The notes beneath the pieces are model-generated. The model had not been told where the DNA came from. It saw only the letters and a list, made by a program, of their open reading frames with translations, and did no database searches. The position numbers were made by a program, and so were the translations under genes. DNA of 64,000 nt from Owenia fusiformis. Its lineage: Eukaryota; Annelida; Polychaeta; Sabellida; Oweniidae. Shown here piece after piece: positions 35,930-50,018 of the stretch (the first letter of the stretch is position 1; the number at the start of each line of letters is the position of its first letter). Where the stretch lies: NCBI GenBank assembly GCA_903813345.2, contig CAIIXF020000004.1, positions 16,355,513 to 16,419,512 of the forward strand. The letters are read 5' to 3'.

Positions 35930-38900
35930 CTAATAGTGTGAGGTTGGTAGCATCCCTAGTGCAGCTAAGGCGTATCTTTCATGTTCACTTGTCTGTGATG
36001 AAGTCATTCCTAACAAACCAATGGTATGTCTTTCATATTCACTTGCACTTGAATGTGTCGTATGAGTCGATGGCGTCATTATACGTTGATTATAACGGTC
36101 ATGCTCACTAGCTTGTGATGATAGATTCATACCTACTGGAGTCATCTCCCTGGTTAATTCCCTAGTGTATCTATCATATTCATTTATCTGGGCTTGGTTA
36201 GGGGGCACTGGTGGTTGTGGTTGGGTTTGCTGTAGGGGTAGATGTGGGAGTTGCATCTGTTGATGCTGTTGAGGTTGATGTTGTTGTGGTAGAGGTTGTA
36301 ATGTATGGTGCTGCTGTTGTTGAGGTTGTTGGACTATAGGTGGGGCTGGTGGTGGTGGGGGCGGAGGTAGGTGGCGCTCCTGGTTGTGTTTAGTCATGCC
36401 CGTCTTAGAGTAACAGCTATATTCACATTTCTCACACTTAATGCACTCTTTCTCCTGAAACTGGAACATATAAAGATGGTTAACATGGTTTCAATCTCTC
36501 AATTAATCATGATTTCAACCAAGAATCTGTTTCTTAACCAATCATAGTTCATGCATGTTTTGAATCTTGACATCAGCCAATCATTTTATATATTTCAAAC
36601 AAGAATAGGCATCTTACATACATTTTGCATTATGTATGCTTTAAAGCAGAAGTTCATTAGAATACTCTTAGGGATCCTCTAAAAAAATCACACAAAATTT
36701 TACAAGTAATCCATTTCATTACTTGGTAGACATTTTGGAGGTGACGATTAAATATAGTCAAACTTAAGAAATTATTTCCACATTGTATTTAAAAAAAGAT
36801 TTAGTGCAGAACATACTTTATAAATGACACCCTATATTATATTACCTTGTTGTCAATTAGTTTGTGGACATTTCTTTTATGCTTCTTCAAACCATCTTTA
36901 AACTTGAATGTTGCATTGCAAGCTGGCATATCACATTCAAACTTTGTATCTAAAAAGAACAATTAATATGTTTTAATTTGAATGTCACATTGCAAGCTGG
37001 TATATCACATTCAAACTTTGTATCTAAAAAGAACAGTAAAAGTCTGATCTATGTAAAACGCAAGATTTGGATGTATTTTTATTTTTATAAATTTGACAAC
37101 TGACAAGATTATGAATGCCTATATATTAAAATGACATCGTTAATAACGGTATTTCCAGTGCAGAATAAAAGCACAACAAAAAATAAAATATCATTTCGGA
37201 TAACCCAGGAGGTGAACCATGGTATGACCACGCTGGAAATGAGCATTTTACCCCTGACCATATGGGCTGAATGTACAGGAGAGGTAAATCAACGCTACTC
37301 ATCCAAACGGCTTTAAAGGGATCCAACACCTTACAAAACTTCTTAACGGAGAGGAATAAGGGAAAATGCTTGCCAGCTTTTGAATCTGTGTATTTTTTAA
37401 TGATTTTTCACCGTCTTAGAATTTCAATTTTTTCCTTTGAAAAAATGAGATTTGCATTGTTTTCCAATTAGAAGATGAGTAAACATGAATAGCTCGAAAT
37501 CTAACGGTGAGATTTTGTTGTATAAAATCATGGTTATCAAGGCTAAATATAGCTATACAGTAAACATAAAAAAGCAATGCTTGGACTCTTCATATTCACA
37601 CAAAAAATTAATTAGTAAATGAGGTTTGATATTTGTGAGAACAAGTTGTACGAGGTGCAATGCTCTACAAACACCAGACTACAGGGTGGATTAGGATCAA
37701 TGACACACATAAAAATTAATTTAAAAATATTTCATGATAATTATCTCAAACAAAAGCAGTTGGCGAAGGATACGTTTCATTACACTCAATAAATAGTTAT
37801 CACTTTTGACGATATATACATATCTCATGGGAATGTATTTCCATCTGCTCAAGATATTATATTTTAGCTTCAAAAATCACAATCGTTTGACAATACATTT
37901 ATCTCAGAATGATAGGCCACCCTGTAGCAATGTAGCTTTCACTTGAAGTGTACCCTTGAGAATAATGAACTTACTTTCAAATTGGTCTTGCTTTTGTGGT
38001 GTTTGTGGCTTTTTAGCAAATCTGCCAAGCTCATTTCTTTCCAGAACCATCATCTTGTTCAAATGTATCACTATACGCGCATGTATAGACAGATGACATA
38101 GATAAACATATAAATTATATATTGCACCTGTATTTACTTACATGGGAATAATTGTTCCCTTTGGAAAAATGCAAATGCATGGACATATATTTTCATCTTA
38201 TATATGACTTCAAGTCAACATATTATTTCATATCTATATTTTCATAGTTAGTTTAACATGAATAATAGATCCATGAGAACAATATTCTTTGTTTTTTTAA
38301 ATTGATGGGTTTACTGTGAATTCAATAAATTACAATTTGCAAGGGGTAAGTATACTGTATGAGCTGGCTAGTGGCTTTGTATTTTATGTTAGGCCAGGGT
38401 AATTAAATTAGTTGTTTCTCTTTCTTCTATTTTTCAAAATTGATACGGGAATGACGGTTTTTATATTACCTTTTTTTGTCTATCTAAAATGCTGATGAGG
38501 GACGGGATGATTTTTTTCTTTAAAATAACTGTAAAAACAAATAACTAATTTTGAAGGAAATAAACTGGGTTTATGTTGAATTTATATGTTGAATTTAGCC
38601 TACTTTACTGGTATATTTGATCATATATCAGAACCACGATATTGTCAATTATCCCGATCCATAAAAAGTAAAAAAAAGTGTTTCACACGCCATGGATGCG
38701 CGCGAGGTATGGTGTTTTTTTTCTTAGAAATGGCAGAAAAAGGTGGAGGGGGATTGGGCCACACGCGGGCAAGAATGAGAAACAACTAATTTAATTACCC
38801 TAACCTTAGTTCATCCAGTAGTTCGTTTTTACTGCAAAGTAGTGTTTTTATATGCAGCTTAATAGCATAAAATATGTTGAATGAAGCATATGGTGTGGAT

Positions 38901-41900
38901 AAGTCGTGTGACACACAAACTGACCAAATACATGAGGGTATTAGCTACTTTTCACATAAACCAAAGGAGGACAGTGCTTTTGTTTCAACTATGTTCAAAA
39001 CTTAGTGTGGCAATCTTAGAATGTTGTCTTCAAATGGCTCTGAAGTAACTTTTACTGTATTCAATTACCACAGTTTGTAATGTGCTCTGATTGGAGAAAA
39101 ACAGTCAGAGGAGTAAGTCGAGTTATACGCAACTTACCTCTGTGAGATCGCATGTGTTTTCTCCATGAATCCCTCGAGACGAAGCTTTTCCCGCACAGTT
39201 CACACGTATATCTCATGACTCCTGAATGACACTCTACATGTTTCTCCATCAAATCACGTCTCAGCGTCCAGTATTGACAACCAGGATGGTCACATTGCAA
39301 CCTAAAATAGAAAAAATAATATTAAACCTGTAAACTGACACTTTTCACTTAAGTGATGAAAGAATGGTCTCATGTTCAACACTTTGTGCACATTTTCAGG
39401 TACACTGTACTGGGAGTCTTGATACAATACAACACAACACAATACAACACAATACAATACAATACAATAAAATACAAAAAGATGTGTTTCTCAAAATTAG
39501 CAACTGATTCAATTACAATACCATTTACATCTTAAGAGTGGAAATTAATTGTAAACGAGGCATTACATGCAAAATGTCAACACCTACCATTTGTTACAGA
39601 CGCTTAACACTGGATGCAGAACACCACCTGCTAAACACTAACTGCCAAACACCATCCACAAAAAAGGTTGAAGACTATAAAAACTGTCACGACTTGTGGT
39701 CATGACATAAAAATCATGATTTTGAACACTATTGTCTAGGTAAAACAGAAACAGCACTAGGTTTAATTGACACAACACAGTGCTTTGATGAAGTCTTCCA
39801 AAGTAGCACAGTTCAAATGATGAGTATCTCACCTCTCATATTTATCAGGGATTGCTATGCCATGTTTCTTATTTTCATGTTCAGCAAGATCTTTGTAGCC
39901 GATGTAGCGATTATTGCATGCAGAACACATCAGACGGGGAACAATAGGAACATGGGCAGCATTCCGTATACGTCTTATGAATTCCTTTTTATGTGCTAAA
40001 CACACATATTGCTGAAAAAAAACAAGAAGTCATATCAGCATTAATTTAATGAATAAAGAATCCTGTATCATTTTTATTGGAAACTTAAAAGCATGAGAGT
40101 ATTAACTAATCCATACACATAATGAGCGAGGTTGGAGTCTGAGTATGTTATCAAGATGGGCCAGTACATAAATGAATGCTTTTAAATCCAATAAAATGAT
40201 AAAGGGAAGTAGTAGGTACTGATAAAGGGAAAAATAGAGGGGTTCTTTATTGTAATCTATCCCACGATTAATGTGTTATCTGTACAATAACAGCTGTTGA
40301 TATTTCTGATATTATTGAAATCCGTGTGAGATTTTCCAGAAAATCGTTTATCAAACTCATATGCGTGTGATATTGTTTATCTCACCCATATCCGTGTGAT
40401 ATCACATTTGCATTTCGCGCCACAATATTGTTGGAAATTAGGTCAGATAATTTATTCTCTTTTGAGAAAATAGGTCCATTAATTTATTCTCTTTAAGTTT
40501 CATTGGTGTATTAAATTACGATTGTGTATATAATTTGATTAGAAGGCTGCTAACTTACGATTAAAAAATGGTATTTATGACGAACTATATCGTGTTATTT
40601 ACTCTTAATTGTTAGAATAAAGTGTTTCAAATATTCAATTGATATTCTAATTTCTAGTTTATATTGTCTGCCAATGTCCTGGAAATTGGATCAGAACATC
40701 ACAAGGTGATTGTAATCATGGGATAAACCCAATATCACATAATTTCTCGTGATATCATTTTATCGCCTCGTAGATATCAAATATCAACACTCATTCGCTT
40801 CGCTCACTCGTGTTGATATTTGCTATCAACTCGGCGATAAAAATGATATCACTCAAAATGATGTGATATTCTGTATATATCTCTCATTAAAAATGATATT
40901 GTCCAGTTATTTATGAAACTATTATGCACTGTGATGATGTCACACTTTACAAGTAATGGTGCTGATCAGTTCATTATGACACCTTAATGCACTGTAAAAT
41001 AGTTTACCATATACATTAAATCAATACATGGAAATACTCTAAGCTAATAGGCTGAGACATATTTGAATCGGAAATCATTCATTTGCAATGGAGCAATGTA
41101 TGATTGTAACTCAACCTTTGACATCATAACTCAACCTCTGACATCATAATTCAACCTCTGACATCATAATCAAACCTTTGACATACCTTTTTGTAGTAGT
41201 TCTTTTTATTGCACATTGTTCCACAGTTTGGGAACTCACATTTAACATTATTGACTTTGGAGTGGACATCTGTTATATGTTTCAACATGTTTTTCACACT
41301 TGCTCCACAGAACTGAAAATAAAACACTTATGAGATAGGTGGCAGCACCAGGTGTGTGTGTAATAAATGTAATGATGGCAAAAATTGGAGTATATATATG
41401 AGGAGTCATCAAGGACTGCTCAACTGAATTGTAGCTTGTGTCTTTAGTATGCTATGAAATTTGTATAATTTAATAATGTAACATCATTTAATATTAAATG
41501 TTATTTGGGATAGAAAACATTCAATTGAAAGTCATTTTTAAGTATTATTGCTTCAGATAAAATAAGTTCTCCAATTTGATGTGGAAAATATATTCATCAG
41601 CAATAAACCTCCACCCGTGACCTTGGTTTCGTTCTGAGACACTTTTAACAGTCTATCTCAATTGTATACCATACCTTACAATTTGCTTTTTTAGTTTTGA
41701 ATATCTTGTGCTCATTCTTCATGTGTGTTATCAGATACTTGGTACTGTTTGCAACATATTCACAGCCTTCTACCTGTCAACAGAAAAGAACTTGATCAAA
41801 CACATGGATCATTTATGAACCATCACTTATCAAAGTCAAGGATCATCACTGATGAAACACAGGGATCATCCTGGCGATACTTATTTTGGCAGATTTGCTG

Positions 41901-44900
41901 TTTTGAACATTTGGCGGTACTTAATTTGGCGTACTTGCAATATTATAATGTAATAATGGTACTACTTTACAGGGTACTAATATAACCGGGGAAATTGCCA
42001 GCTACTTAATTTGGCAGACTTTAACATACTTGGTGGATCCACCCAAAAAAACGGTAGCCAAATTAAGTAGATTAGTACAGTATCCAATATTTACCTCACA
42101 CTGATGCACTAAGTTTGCCTCTTCAAAGTGATTCTCCTCCATATGTTTTGCCAACTCTGTTAAGCCATGTTTTCCATAACTCGTAAAATCATCACAATGA
42201 TTGCACTGTACGAGAACACCCTGGTTCTTATGGCCCTCATTTCTATGGCAACGTAGCATGTGCTCTGTGTGGAACATTGCTGAGCATTTATTACACTTGT
42301 ATTGTTTGGAACGGGCGGAGTTTCTGGAAGATCTGGTGCGTACAGAATCGTCACCCATTGTGACATCATCAGTAGATGTATCAACTTTCTGAAACAAATT
42401 GATTTTGTCAAAAATAACATCAGCAAAATGACTTTAAATTATAAGTTTAAACCCTGAATATTGACATTATGTATTTGCAATTGACAAACTGATCAACTTG
42501 AATTATTATTTTAAAAACAACTAAACCTCTCATAAGCTTAAGCTTAAAAGTTAAGCTTAAAATGGTAAATCAAATGGAGTGGAAAGGCGTGTAATCAAAA
42601 AATAATACACAGATGATGAATGTGAAGATAAATGATGAAATAAGCAAGGGATATTACCGTATCAGTGGTTTTGTTATGGCTGTTAGTATGCTTGTCCAAG
42701 TCTCCCTGAAGGCAACATGAGTAGCTGCAGCCATCAACCTAAATATGAATAAACGAAACATTAACATGCAAAATGTCACAACCAAACTAACTTATTTTAC
42801 TAAAATCACGACTATTATGTAGTTTAAATTTGACAATTAAAAAAAGCTTGTTTTTGTTACTGGTACTGAGCTCAATGTGTAAACATTTTAATATTTTTTT
42901 CTAAAATAAATCAGAGTCAATTTAGGGCCTGCATTTGTGTCTATAATTAAATCTGGTGGTATGCATATAATAACTGAAAAATAAGGCTATGTAAAGCAAC
43001 ACTAACACTTAAATTCCAATATTCTCTAAATGCACTTGATAAGTTATTGATATTTAAGTCTTGTGTTACTCACCTTGCAATGTAACGGTGGATATCCAGT
43101 TGTACTTTCTGAGTGTTTCATAAAGCGATGTGACGCCAGGTCATCTTTGCTATCAGTCATATAATCACATTTACTTAATGGACACCTTCCGACCCATTTC
43201 CCATCATGCACTCCAAGAATGTGGAACCGTAACGGACGTATTGATTCAAAATCCTCATCGCACAGATGACACGGTAAAACCCTACGCCATTCACCAGTTT
43301 TGGTCCTCGTTTCCTCAGCAGGGATATTGAATAATCGTTTAGAGTATTTTAGGTCTAGTAATTTCAGAGTTACCTCTTCAAGCATGTCAATTTTTGGATC
43401 AAACACAGCATCTCCATTTTCAGCACGTTCTACCTTTATGGGTTCAAATTTACATTCTTGTCCAGCTTTTTCGTGCATTTGTCTATGATGTTTGTAGTTT
43501 TTAGGATTGACCTGGATATATTTGCAGAATTCTACCTGAAAATAAAGGTTAGGTAAAACATTAAATCCTTGAATCTTGATCAAATTTTATGTTTTAAATC
43601 GTAAACTCGTAACATTTCTCCAAACATCATTACATCAAAATATCCTAAATATCTTTGCTGGAATGTTTATTACCTTGGATGATACAAGGATATAACCCAT
43701 ATCTAACCCCTCTATAATATGATATGAAGAAAATATACAAATACATGTATAAAAAAATGATAAAAAATAGATGAGAGGAATAGCTTACTGTGCACATTTG
43801 TAGTGGATATTCCATTGTGAGTTCACGATGTTTGATATAAAGATGTGATGCGAGATCCCCTCTTTCTCTGGACAAATACTCGCAATGTTTATGATGGCAC
43901 AGGCCGACCCATTTATGTGTGTGATTAACCATATTGTGAATCCTGAGGTAGGTTGTATTAGAGAAAACCTCTGAACATGTACTACATGTAAACCTGTCTT
44001 TAAGTTCATTACTACAAGCTTCAACTTTGGATGTGGCTGAATTATCACTTGAATCATGTTTCACAGTAGGCTTCACAGCTTCTGCTCTTTGAGACCGTTT
44101 GCGTAGAGATTTCCGTTTAACTTTATCAGCTTTCTGTTTCTTTGAAGGAACTGGTGTGAATTCATGATCTTCTGATGATTCTGATGGCTTTCTGCGTCTT
44201 TTCTTTTTGGTACGGTCTTTGGACTTTGATGATCGATTTGTACGTTTTCTTAGAGTATAATGCATTGGTTTGGAATCTTCCTCAGATTCACTGTCATCAA
44301 CATCGGGATTACTAATGTAGAGATCAGTGTCGTCACCTTCTTCAGTTAGTTCAATATCAGTTTTTGGATCATTCTCTTCATTATGATCAATATTAGCACT
44401 AGCTTCAATTGTATTGTCATCTTTATCAACGTCATCTTCAACTGCATCTTGCATCTCATGTTTCAACTCATCCTCCTTCAACTGTTCAGGAGTTGAGTCA
44501 TCCCCTACTCCGCCAACTAACTTATTGATATATGAAAAAATATATGAAGTAGCAGTTTCTAACTTTAACACAGCACAAATTGATAGCATATTTGAGTAGT
44601 TATTTTTGTTGATCTCCAACTCCCCTGTATACATATATCGGATAATATTCAAAAGATCATGAAATTCAATATGTCTGTCAAGGACAATATTGAATTCTGG
44701 GATGTTTGGCGAGCTGTTTTGGAAACCGAGTAAATATTCGGAGGTCGAGAGAAGGATGCACTTGTGTGCTGGCAGAGAGAGACTTCCAACTTTTACCATG
44801 ACATCACAAAGATGTCCCTGTTCTCGCATATTCCATAAACATGTGTGAAGTTTGGATATGTAGCTTTGGTCTGTAAAAACCTGGAAGAAAAAAATTGATA

Positions 44901-45325
44901 CAGAGGAACCAATATTTGGACTAATTGGAGCACGGAAAAAGAATACCACAAAGTTACAATTACGATGTCAAATGCTGGTCACAAAATTGGTGACCTAAAT
45001 AACAACATATTTGGTTACAACATAACATTGTACTAAAAAAAATTACACATGTGACAATGATTTCTCCATCCCCAGTAATCAGGTGCCCCACCTTTTGAAA
45101 AATCAGATGTTACCAATGTTGAAATTCTTTTAGCACTCTTAAAAGGATATCAAGATATTTCGTTAGAATTAATTATGATTTAACACTCTTCTGGGGAAAA
45201 AACTGGGGATATCATTGCATAAATTCATTCAGTGGGCCAATTACTTCTTAGATTACCTGTGTTGAAGGTGGAGCCTGAGGGGGGCTAACATCAGACATCA
45301 TGTATTGATTCATCTGTTCTGACAT
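35930..45325 (-). CDS. BTB domain, multi-C2H2 zinc-finger protein, 11 exons
   Basis: Probable nuclear DNA-binding regulator. Exons in order of translation: 45325-45257, 44880-43789, 43535-43074, 42738-42658, 42388-42095, 41773-41675, 41312-41187, 40011-39833, 39301-39138, 36949-36846, 36460-35930; 3201 nt, 1066 aa, all GT-AG and in phase. Residues about 24-140 are a BTB/POZ domain (GHLCDVMVKVGSLSLPAHKC, MYTGELEINKNNYSNML). An acidic stretch and a basic nuclear-signal region (KKKRRRKP, KRKSLRKRSQR) follow. About fifteen C2H2 fingers run from about 350 to 920, many C-x4-C. Several, such as those at junctions 3/4, 5/6 and 7/8, are split by introns. The C-terminus is Pro/Gln-rich and then has four SEHERY-like repeats. 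The first ATG is tentative: the frame stays open upstream to an acceptor at 45343. Orthology is not assigned. Confidence 0.9.
36975..37042 (-). repeat. Duplicated acceptor and exon 10 start of the zinc-finger gene
   Basis: A second copy, 74 bp away, of the sequence covering the acceptor and the first about 47 nt of exon 10 (36846-36949). It has the same TTCTTTTTAG acceptor, followed by ATACAAAGTTTGAATGTGAT. If this upstream acceptor were used, the frame would run into the TAG of the true acceptor, so it cannot give a full-length product. Confidence 0.85.
37325..38990. repeat. Dispersed repeat, copy 2, with nested MITE
   Basis: Second copy of the repeat at 19300-20809, in the zinc-finger gene intron between exons 9 and 10, in the same plus-strand orientation. 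It carries an extra segment of about 440 bp absent from copy 1. The core of that segment (about 38387-38805) has inverted ends GGGTAATTAAATTAGTTG...; its reverse complement ends at 38803. So a MITE inserted into this copy. Confidence 0.85.
39421..39478. repeat. ACAAT/ACAAC microsatellite
   Basis: A run of about ten 5-bp units AATAC/AACAC beginning ATACAATACAACACAACACA, in the intron between zinc-finger exons 8 and 9. Confidence 0.85.
40250..40880. repeat. Palindrome-rich stretch in zinc-finger intron 7
   Basis: Contains a roughly 100-bp near-perfect hairpin at 40750-40851: TGATATCATTTTATCGCC pairs with GGCGATAAAAATGATATCA, and the core is AATATCAACACTCATTCG with its complement. GTGATATCAC words lie to the left at 40365-40410. 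Probably a foldback transposon; its ends are not resolved. Confidence 0.6.
41111..41186 (-). repeat. 20-bp array running into a 5' splice site
   Basis: Nearly four units of TCAACCTCTGACATCATAAT (plus strand). The last unit ends in ACATAC, which read on the minus strand is the GTATGT donor of zinc-finger exon 7 (41187-41312). The other units read TGATGT at that place and are not donors. Confidence 0.85.
41870..42082. mobile_element. Degenerate AATTTGGC-type MITE
   Basis: Shares the CTTAATTTGGCxx words, in both orientations, with the MITE at 9433-9892 and ends near GATTAGTACAGTATC. It lies against the donor of zinc-finger exon 5. Its ends are eroded and no target duplication is assigned. Confidence 0.5.
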
Positions 45326-48002
45326 TGTCGCAAATCTGTGGCCTGCAGTAGAGGATGTTTCAATATAGTAGGGGCAAACATACATTGTTGTATCAAACAT
45401 CATAAGTAGAACATTTGCAGATATGAATATCTTTGAATAATACAGGATAGGTGTTGGCTATGCAACATGTATAACTGACCTACCATTGCCATGTTTATCC
45501 AGGGGCGGTCTTGAAAAGAGGGGGCCAAACTTCTCGAAAATAGACCCAAAATTTAAAAAAATTATCCTTGGTAGTGCCACATATTAAAAGAAGCAGAAAA
45601 AAGTTCAAAATGTATTCAGTCATGGAGTGCCATCAATTTTTACTGCAAGATGAGGAATGTGTTATTTGAAATTGCCATTGAAATAGTTTCATAACAACTG
45701 ACCAAAAGCACAAGAAAACCACCATAGGCCAAGGGAAAAGTACATGCAGTATTAGCTCGATGAGATCACAGGTGCAAAACTTTAATTGAATTTTTTTTCA
45801 AAAACTTGTCTTGGCGAGAGTTCTCCTTACTGGTACTGAATCTCAAAATCTCTCCAGAATCTTGCCTTTTAAACCTATATTATTCCTTGTTTCAAATATT
45901 TATTTTAAGATTAAATTTGATAATGCATAAAAAACAAAAACAACGATCAAAGATATCTGCATTTACCTAGCAAGTTAACACTTCAGGATAAATGGACTCT
46001 TGTAACAAATGATAGAAGAAGAAGAAGTAAGTGGAGGTGGTAAATATCAAATTACTTGTTTCAATCGTACATCTTTACCCTGAAATCAACTTGCTATGCA
46101 AATGCACATTTTCAGAAATTCTCAGCATTATTCACTCGATATCATTTGAATCGGTTTCAATCAAAGTACCAACCGACCATTGTTTTTAAAAATAATGCAT
46201 TGTTGGCATTGCCATGGTAAAAAGTGGTTTCAGTTGAAGCATGGGCTTTCAACTCTAATTGAAAGCCCATGGTTGAAGTTATGCATGTGTGATATTTCAT
46301 ATTGAACTTAAATACTACTTTTCCCTTGACCTATAGACACCCCCCCCCCCATAATATAAACACAAAAGAACTTCAATTCAAAAATCAAATGAAAAACTAA
46401 GAAATTCGGACACTTCCGCCTTACGTTTGAAGCATTCTAGCAGATGTATAGTACACTCAGAATAACAAATTTGTAATATTTTTAATCGTTATATTCCTAT
46501 GCATCAATCAAATGTATCTAAATTCAATTATATACATTATTGTTGCAGTAAGAAAGGAAATCATTCGTAAATACCTGGAGTTTATTTTGAAGGCCAAATC
46601 TCCTTTTTTGAAGAGTATATCCAGTAGATTCACGAACGATTATATCTTAAGGCGAAATGCGAACGGTATCCTATAGTATTACTAACATTCCCATGGAAAA
46701 GGTTGATATCAAGTTATTTTAACTTTTATGTTGCATTTAATATTGCTAGTCTTCCTTTAAGAAAGCAACTGAGAGAAGGCTGTGACATTTCATAATGGCC
46801 CAGAGGCTCTGCCTTATGCATTTTTTCTACAGACATGGGAAAAGATAGCTGAGTTGTCCTGGGGAGAAACCCCCACACATGTAATAAGGAGAGTGGAGGG
46901 ATTTTTTCCAGGAAAACTCTACTATCTGTTCCGATGCCTGTGGTTTTTCATTTTATTGAGTATAATTTTTTATATTCAGAGAAAGGTACGGTACTACGGT
47001 ATCATTTCTAATACTATTGAGGTAAATACCTGTGCAACCATCACAAGTGATATACCACGAAGCCCAGACTGTCTTTTTCAATGTTTTCAAAATGTTGCCA
47101 TAAAGTGTGTGGAGACTTTTTTGCATCAGTATGTTGTTGCTAAATAGCTTATTCATCCTTTATGACACTGTGATCCTCAGTCCTCACAACTTTGTTATTT
47201 AAACAAAGGCCATCAGCCTTACAAAATACAAACCCTCCCCAAATGATTGAAAAGCAGGGACTGTTGCTATATTATGAGAAGGAATCAGGAACGATTTCAA
47301 ATCCAAACTACTTTTGAGGCGAGTACAAATACATTGTTCTAGAGACGAAAATTGCATGTAAAAGATACTAACATGCTCACTGATTTCATTTGCTGTTGGT
47401 GGGCCAATTGTCATCATATCAAATTTTCTCAGAATTCTAAATCATTCATTACGGCAAATTTGGCCATTTTCAGATTACTCTGAAGTTCCATGTCTAATCC
47501 CAGGTCATGAAAAACCAGTTTTACACAAAACAATATTGACAAGAGTTATTGTTGTATATTTGTAAATTTATTTATTTATTATTTCATATTAAAATCACCT
47601 GTTAAATATACAGGGTGTGCCAATTTTTGCAAATTTTTAAAAGCCTAGAAAAGTATCATAACATTAGGGTATTGACAAAAAAATTATTTACAGAGAGTTA
47701 TATTTTACTATCAAAATACTTAAGCTAATACTGACTTTAAATGTGTCTGAGATTTACTGTTTTTCAAAGAAAATGTGACTTTCTATGATTTTATGTGATC
47801 AATAACACATTCTAGCCTTTTAAAAAGTTGCAATTGCTTGGCTCACCCTTTAACATGACATGATTTCATATATTTCATACAGGTAGTTTTCTAATTTGCA
47901 TCTCAGTATTATAATAATAATAAATACAGGCAATTGCCTCATCAAAATCTTACATAATTATTTTCAGCAAACCTATGAAAATTATGTCCCATAGAAGAAC
48001 TA

Positions 48003-48193
48003 CAGGCCCGTAGCCAGAATTTTCCAAGGGCACGTTTTTCTAAAAAATTCTAGGGGGGAGTTCACTTTGGCAAATATGGCCTAAAATCACTCAAAAATTA
48101 GTCAGAATGGTGAAAAACTGCATGATTTTAAAAGAAATTTTGGCCAGGGGGGGTTCGCCCGAACCCCCCAAACCCCCCCTGGCTACGGGCCTG
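48003..48193. mobile_element. MITE with CAGGCCCGTAGCCAG ends
   Basis: 191 bp bounded by CAGGCCCGTAGCCAG and its reverse complement form CTGGCTACGGGCCTG. AACTA directly precedes and follows it (5-bp target duplication). The interior has a C-rich strand near 48145-48180. Elements with these ends are widespread in animal genomes. No coding content. Confidence 0.85.
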
Positions 48194-49698
48194 AACTATA
48201 ATTGTAACTTTATATTTTATTCTCTTGGCTTAGTTTTGTCTGTTTTTGGATAATGCCATTTGTAACTAATTAGTTCAAATATTATTCAAACTACATTATT
48301 TCCTGTGTTTTAAATATATTATTGTCCATGTATATTCCCACATTTCTGTACAATCTCTCGAATATGCATGAATGACATGTATTTGATTTTAATCTTAATA
48401 CACATAGTAATACTATAGTATACTGATAGTATGCTATTTATCGACTCAACAAGGGGTCTCACATTTTAATGCATGTAGCTCCAAGACACAGCAAGCAAGC
48501 ACAGATGCTATGACTGAGTCTGAATAAAACCTTTGCTGACGTGCTGATTTACATTTTTCTTCATTTTTTATGTCCATAGACTAAGCTATAAAACATTACC
48601 AGTTTACAACTCTGCAAAATATTTTTCTGCTGACAGAATTTTCTTGAATACAATATTTATGTAAATAAATATAATGTATAGATCTAAGTACACAACATTA
48701 CTGATTACCACCATGTACTGTACTCCTAGTTCTGTTTGCATGCTTCTTATTTTCACATTTTTGAATTTTGAAAACCATGGGCGTAGCACTATTGTTATGA
48801 GTAGTACGCCACCCAGGAACATGAGTTGGAGCGATTTGACATAACCATCTGGTGCGCCTGTGCTACACCCATAAAAACTGCACAATAAATAGCTCAAAGA
48901 AAAAATTGATCACAGCGTTATTTCAAAATCACAATAACATGAAATATTTGAGTGTCAAATATTACCATGAGTACAGTAAATTGTTGTCTACAATCATATG
49001 AACCAGTGATCCTAATTCCCTCCAATTCCTCATAATTTATATACCATATCTACAGTATTTACAAATTGTACCCCTATATACAATATGTACATTCTATACA
49101 AAAATATCACCCAATTATTGTTTAATATTTACAATTTTTACAAGCTATTCACAATAAATTAATTTTAACAAAAAAAATACATCCAAAGTGTTCTTAAAGT
49201 GAATGTTAACAAGGCATTAACATGCAAATGCAGCAAAATGTCACCACCTGCCATTTGTTACAGATGTCAACCACCGAACCCTAACAACACTGTCCACAAC
49301 AAAAATTGGAGACTATAACAAAAATATGTCAACACTTTTGGTGGTGGCTTAATGAAAGATTACTAATAGTATGTGATTGTAAACACTCTAATAATGAACA
49401 CAACATTGATATGTGACTCTTTCAGTCCCCATTTTTTGTATCTGACCATATAGGGGGAAGAACGGGGTAAAGAGCGAATCCTGAGGCTTGCATATATTCG
49501 TTTGAGGCTCAATCATCATTGTTGAGATAGAAGCACGACCCTCTTCTACCTAGACCAACTAGGATGGGCCAAATATATTTGGGGATTTTTTAAAATATTC
49601 AACCCCACTGGAAAAAAGGGCCTCAAAGTTCAGATAGGCCATAATTTTCTGACTTTAATATGGTTTTTGGCCCCATTGTCTACATTTACATTTGTTCA

Positions 49699-50018
49699 AT
49701 ACTGTAGATACACTTAATTTGACGCTACTTAACGAATTTGCTCAATTTCATATATTGACGGCTATTTTCTAATTTGGCAGAGTCAGCACTGAGCTCAAGT
49801 TCTATCATAGATCTGGAAATAAACAATTCAGATTCATGTGCTCTACTTTCAGTAAGTCTTGGTATAGCACTGACATCCAAATAGGAATACTTACACAAGT
49901 GAAACAATTGCAAATTACAAGTTCTTTAGGGATTTTCCAAAATAGACCTGAAAATTGGCAGATTTTTAATTTGGCGGATTTTTTCAATCCGCCAATCCGT
50001 CATATTTAAACGGTAGCC
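49699..50018. mobile_element. Degenerate AATTTGGCG-type MITE
   Basis: Begins near ACTGTAGATACACTTAATTT and carries AATTTGGCGGATT words and their complements, like 9433-9892. Right end is eroded. Confidence 0.5.

Noticed and set aside
46782-47147. 121-codon plus-strand open frame, the longest in the 45-50 kb intergenic stretch
   Set aside because: No domain, no in-phase splice partner, ordinary AT-rich composition. Explained by chance.
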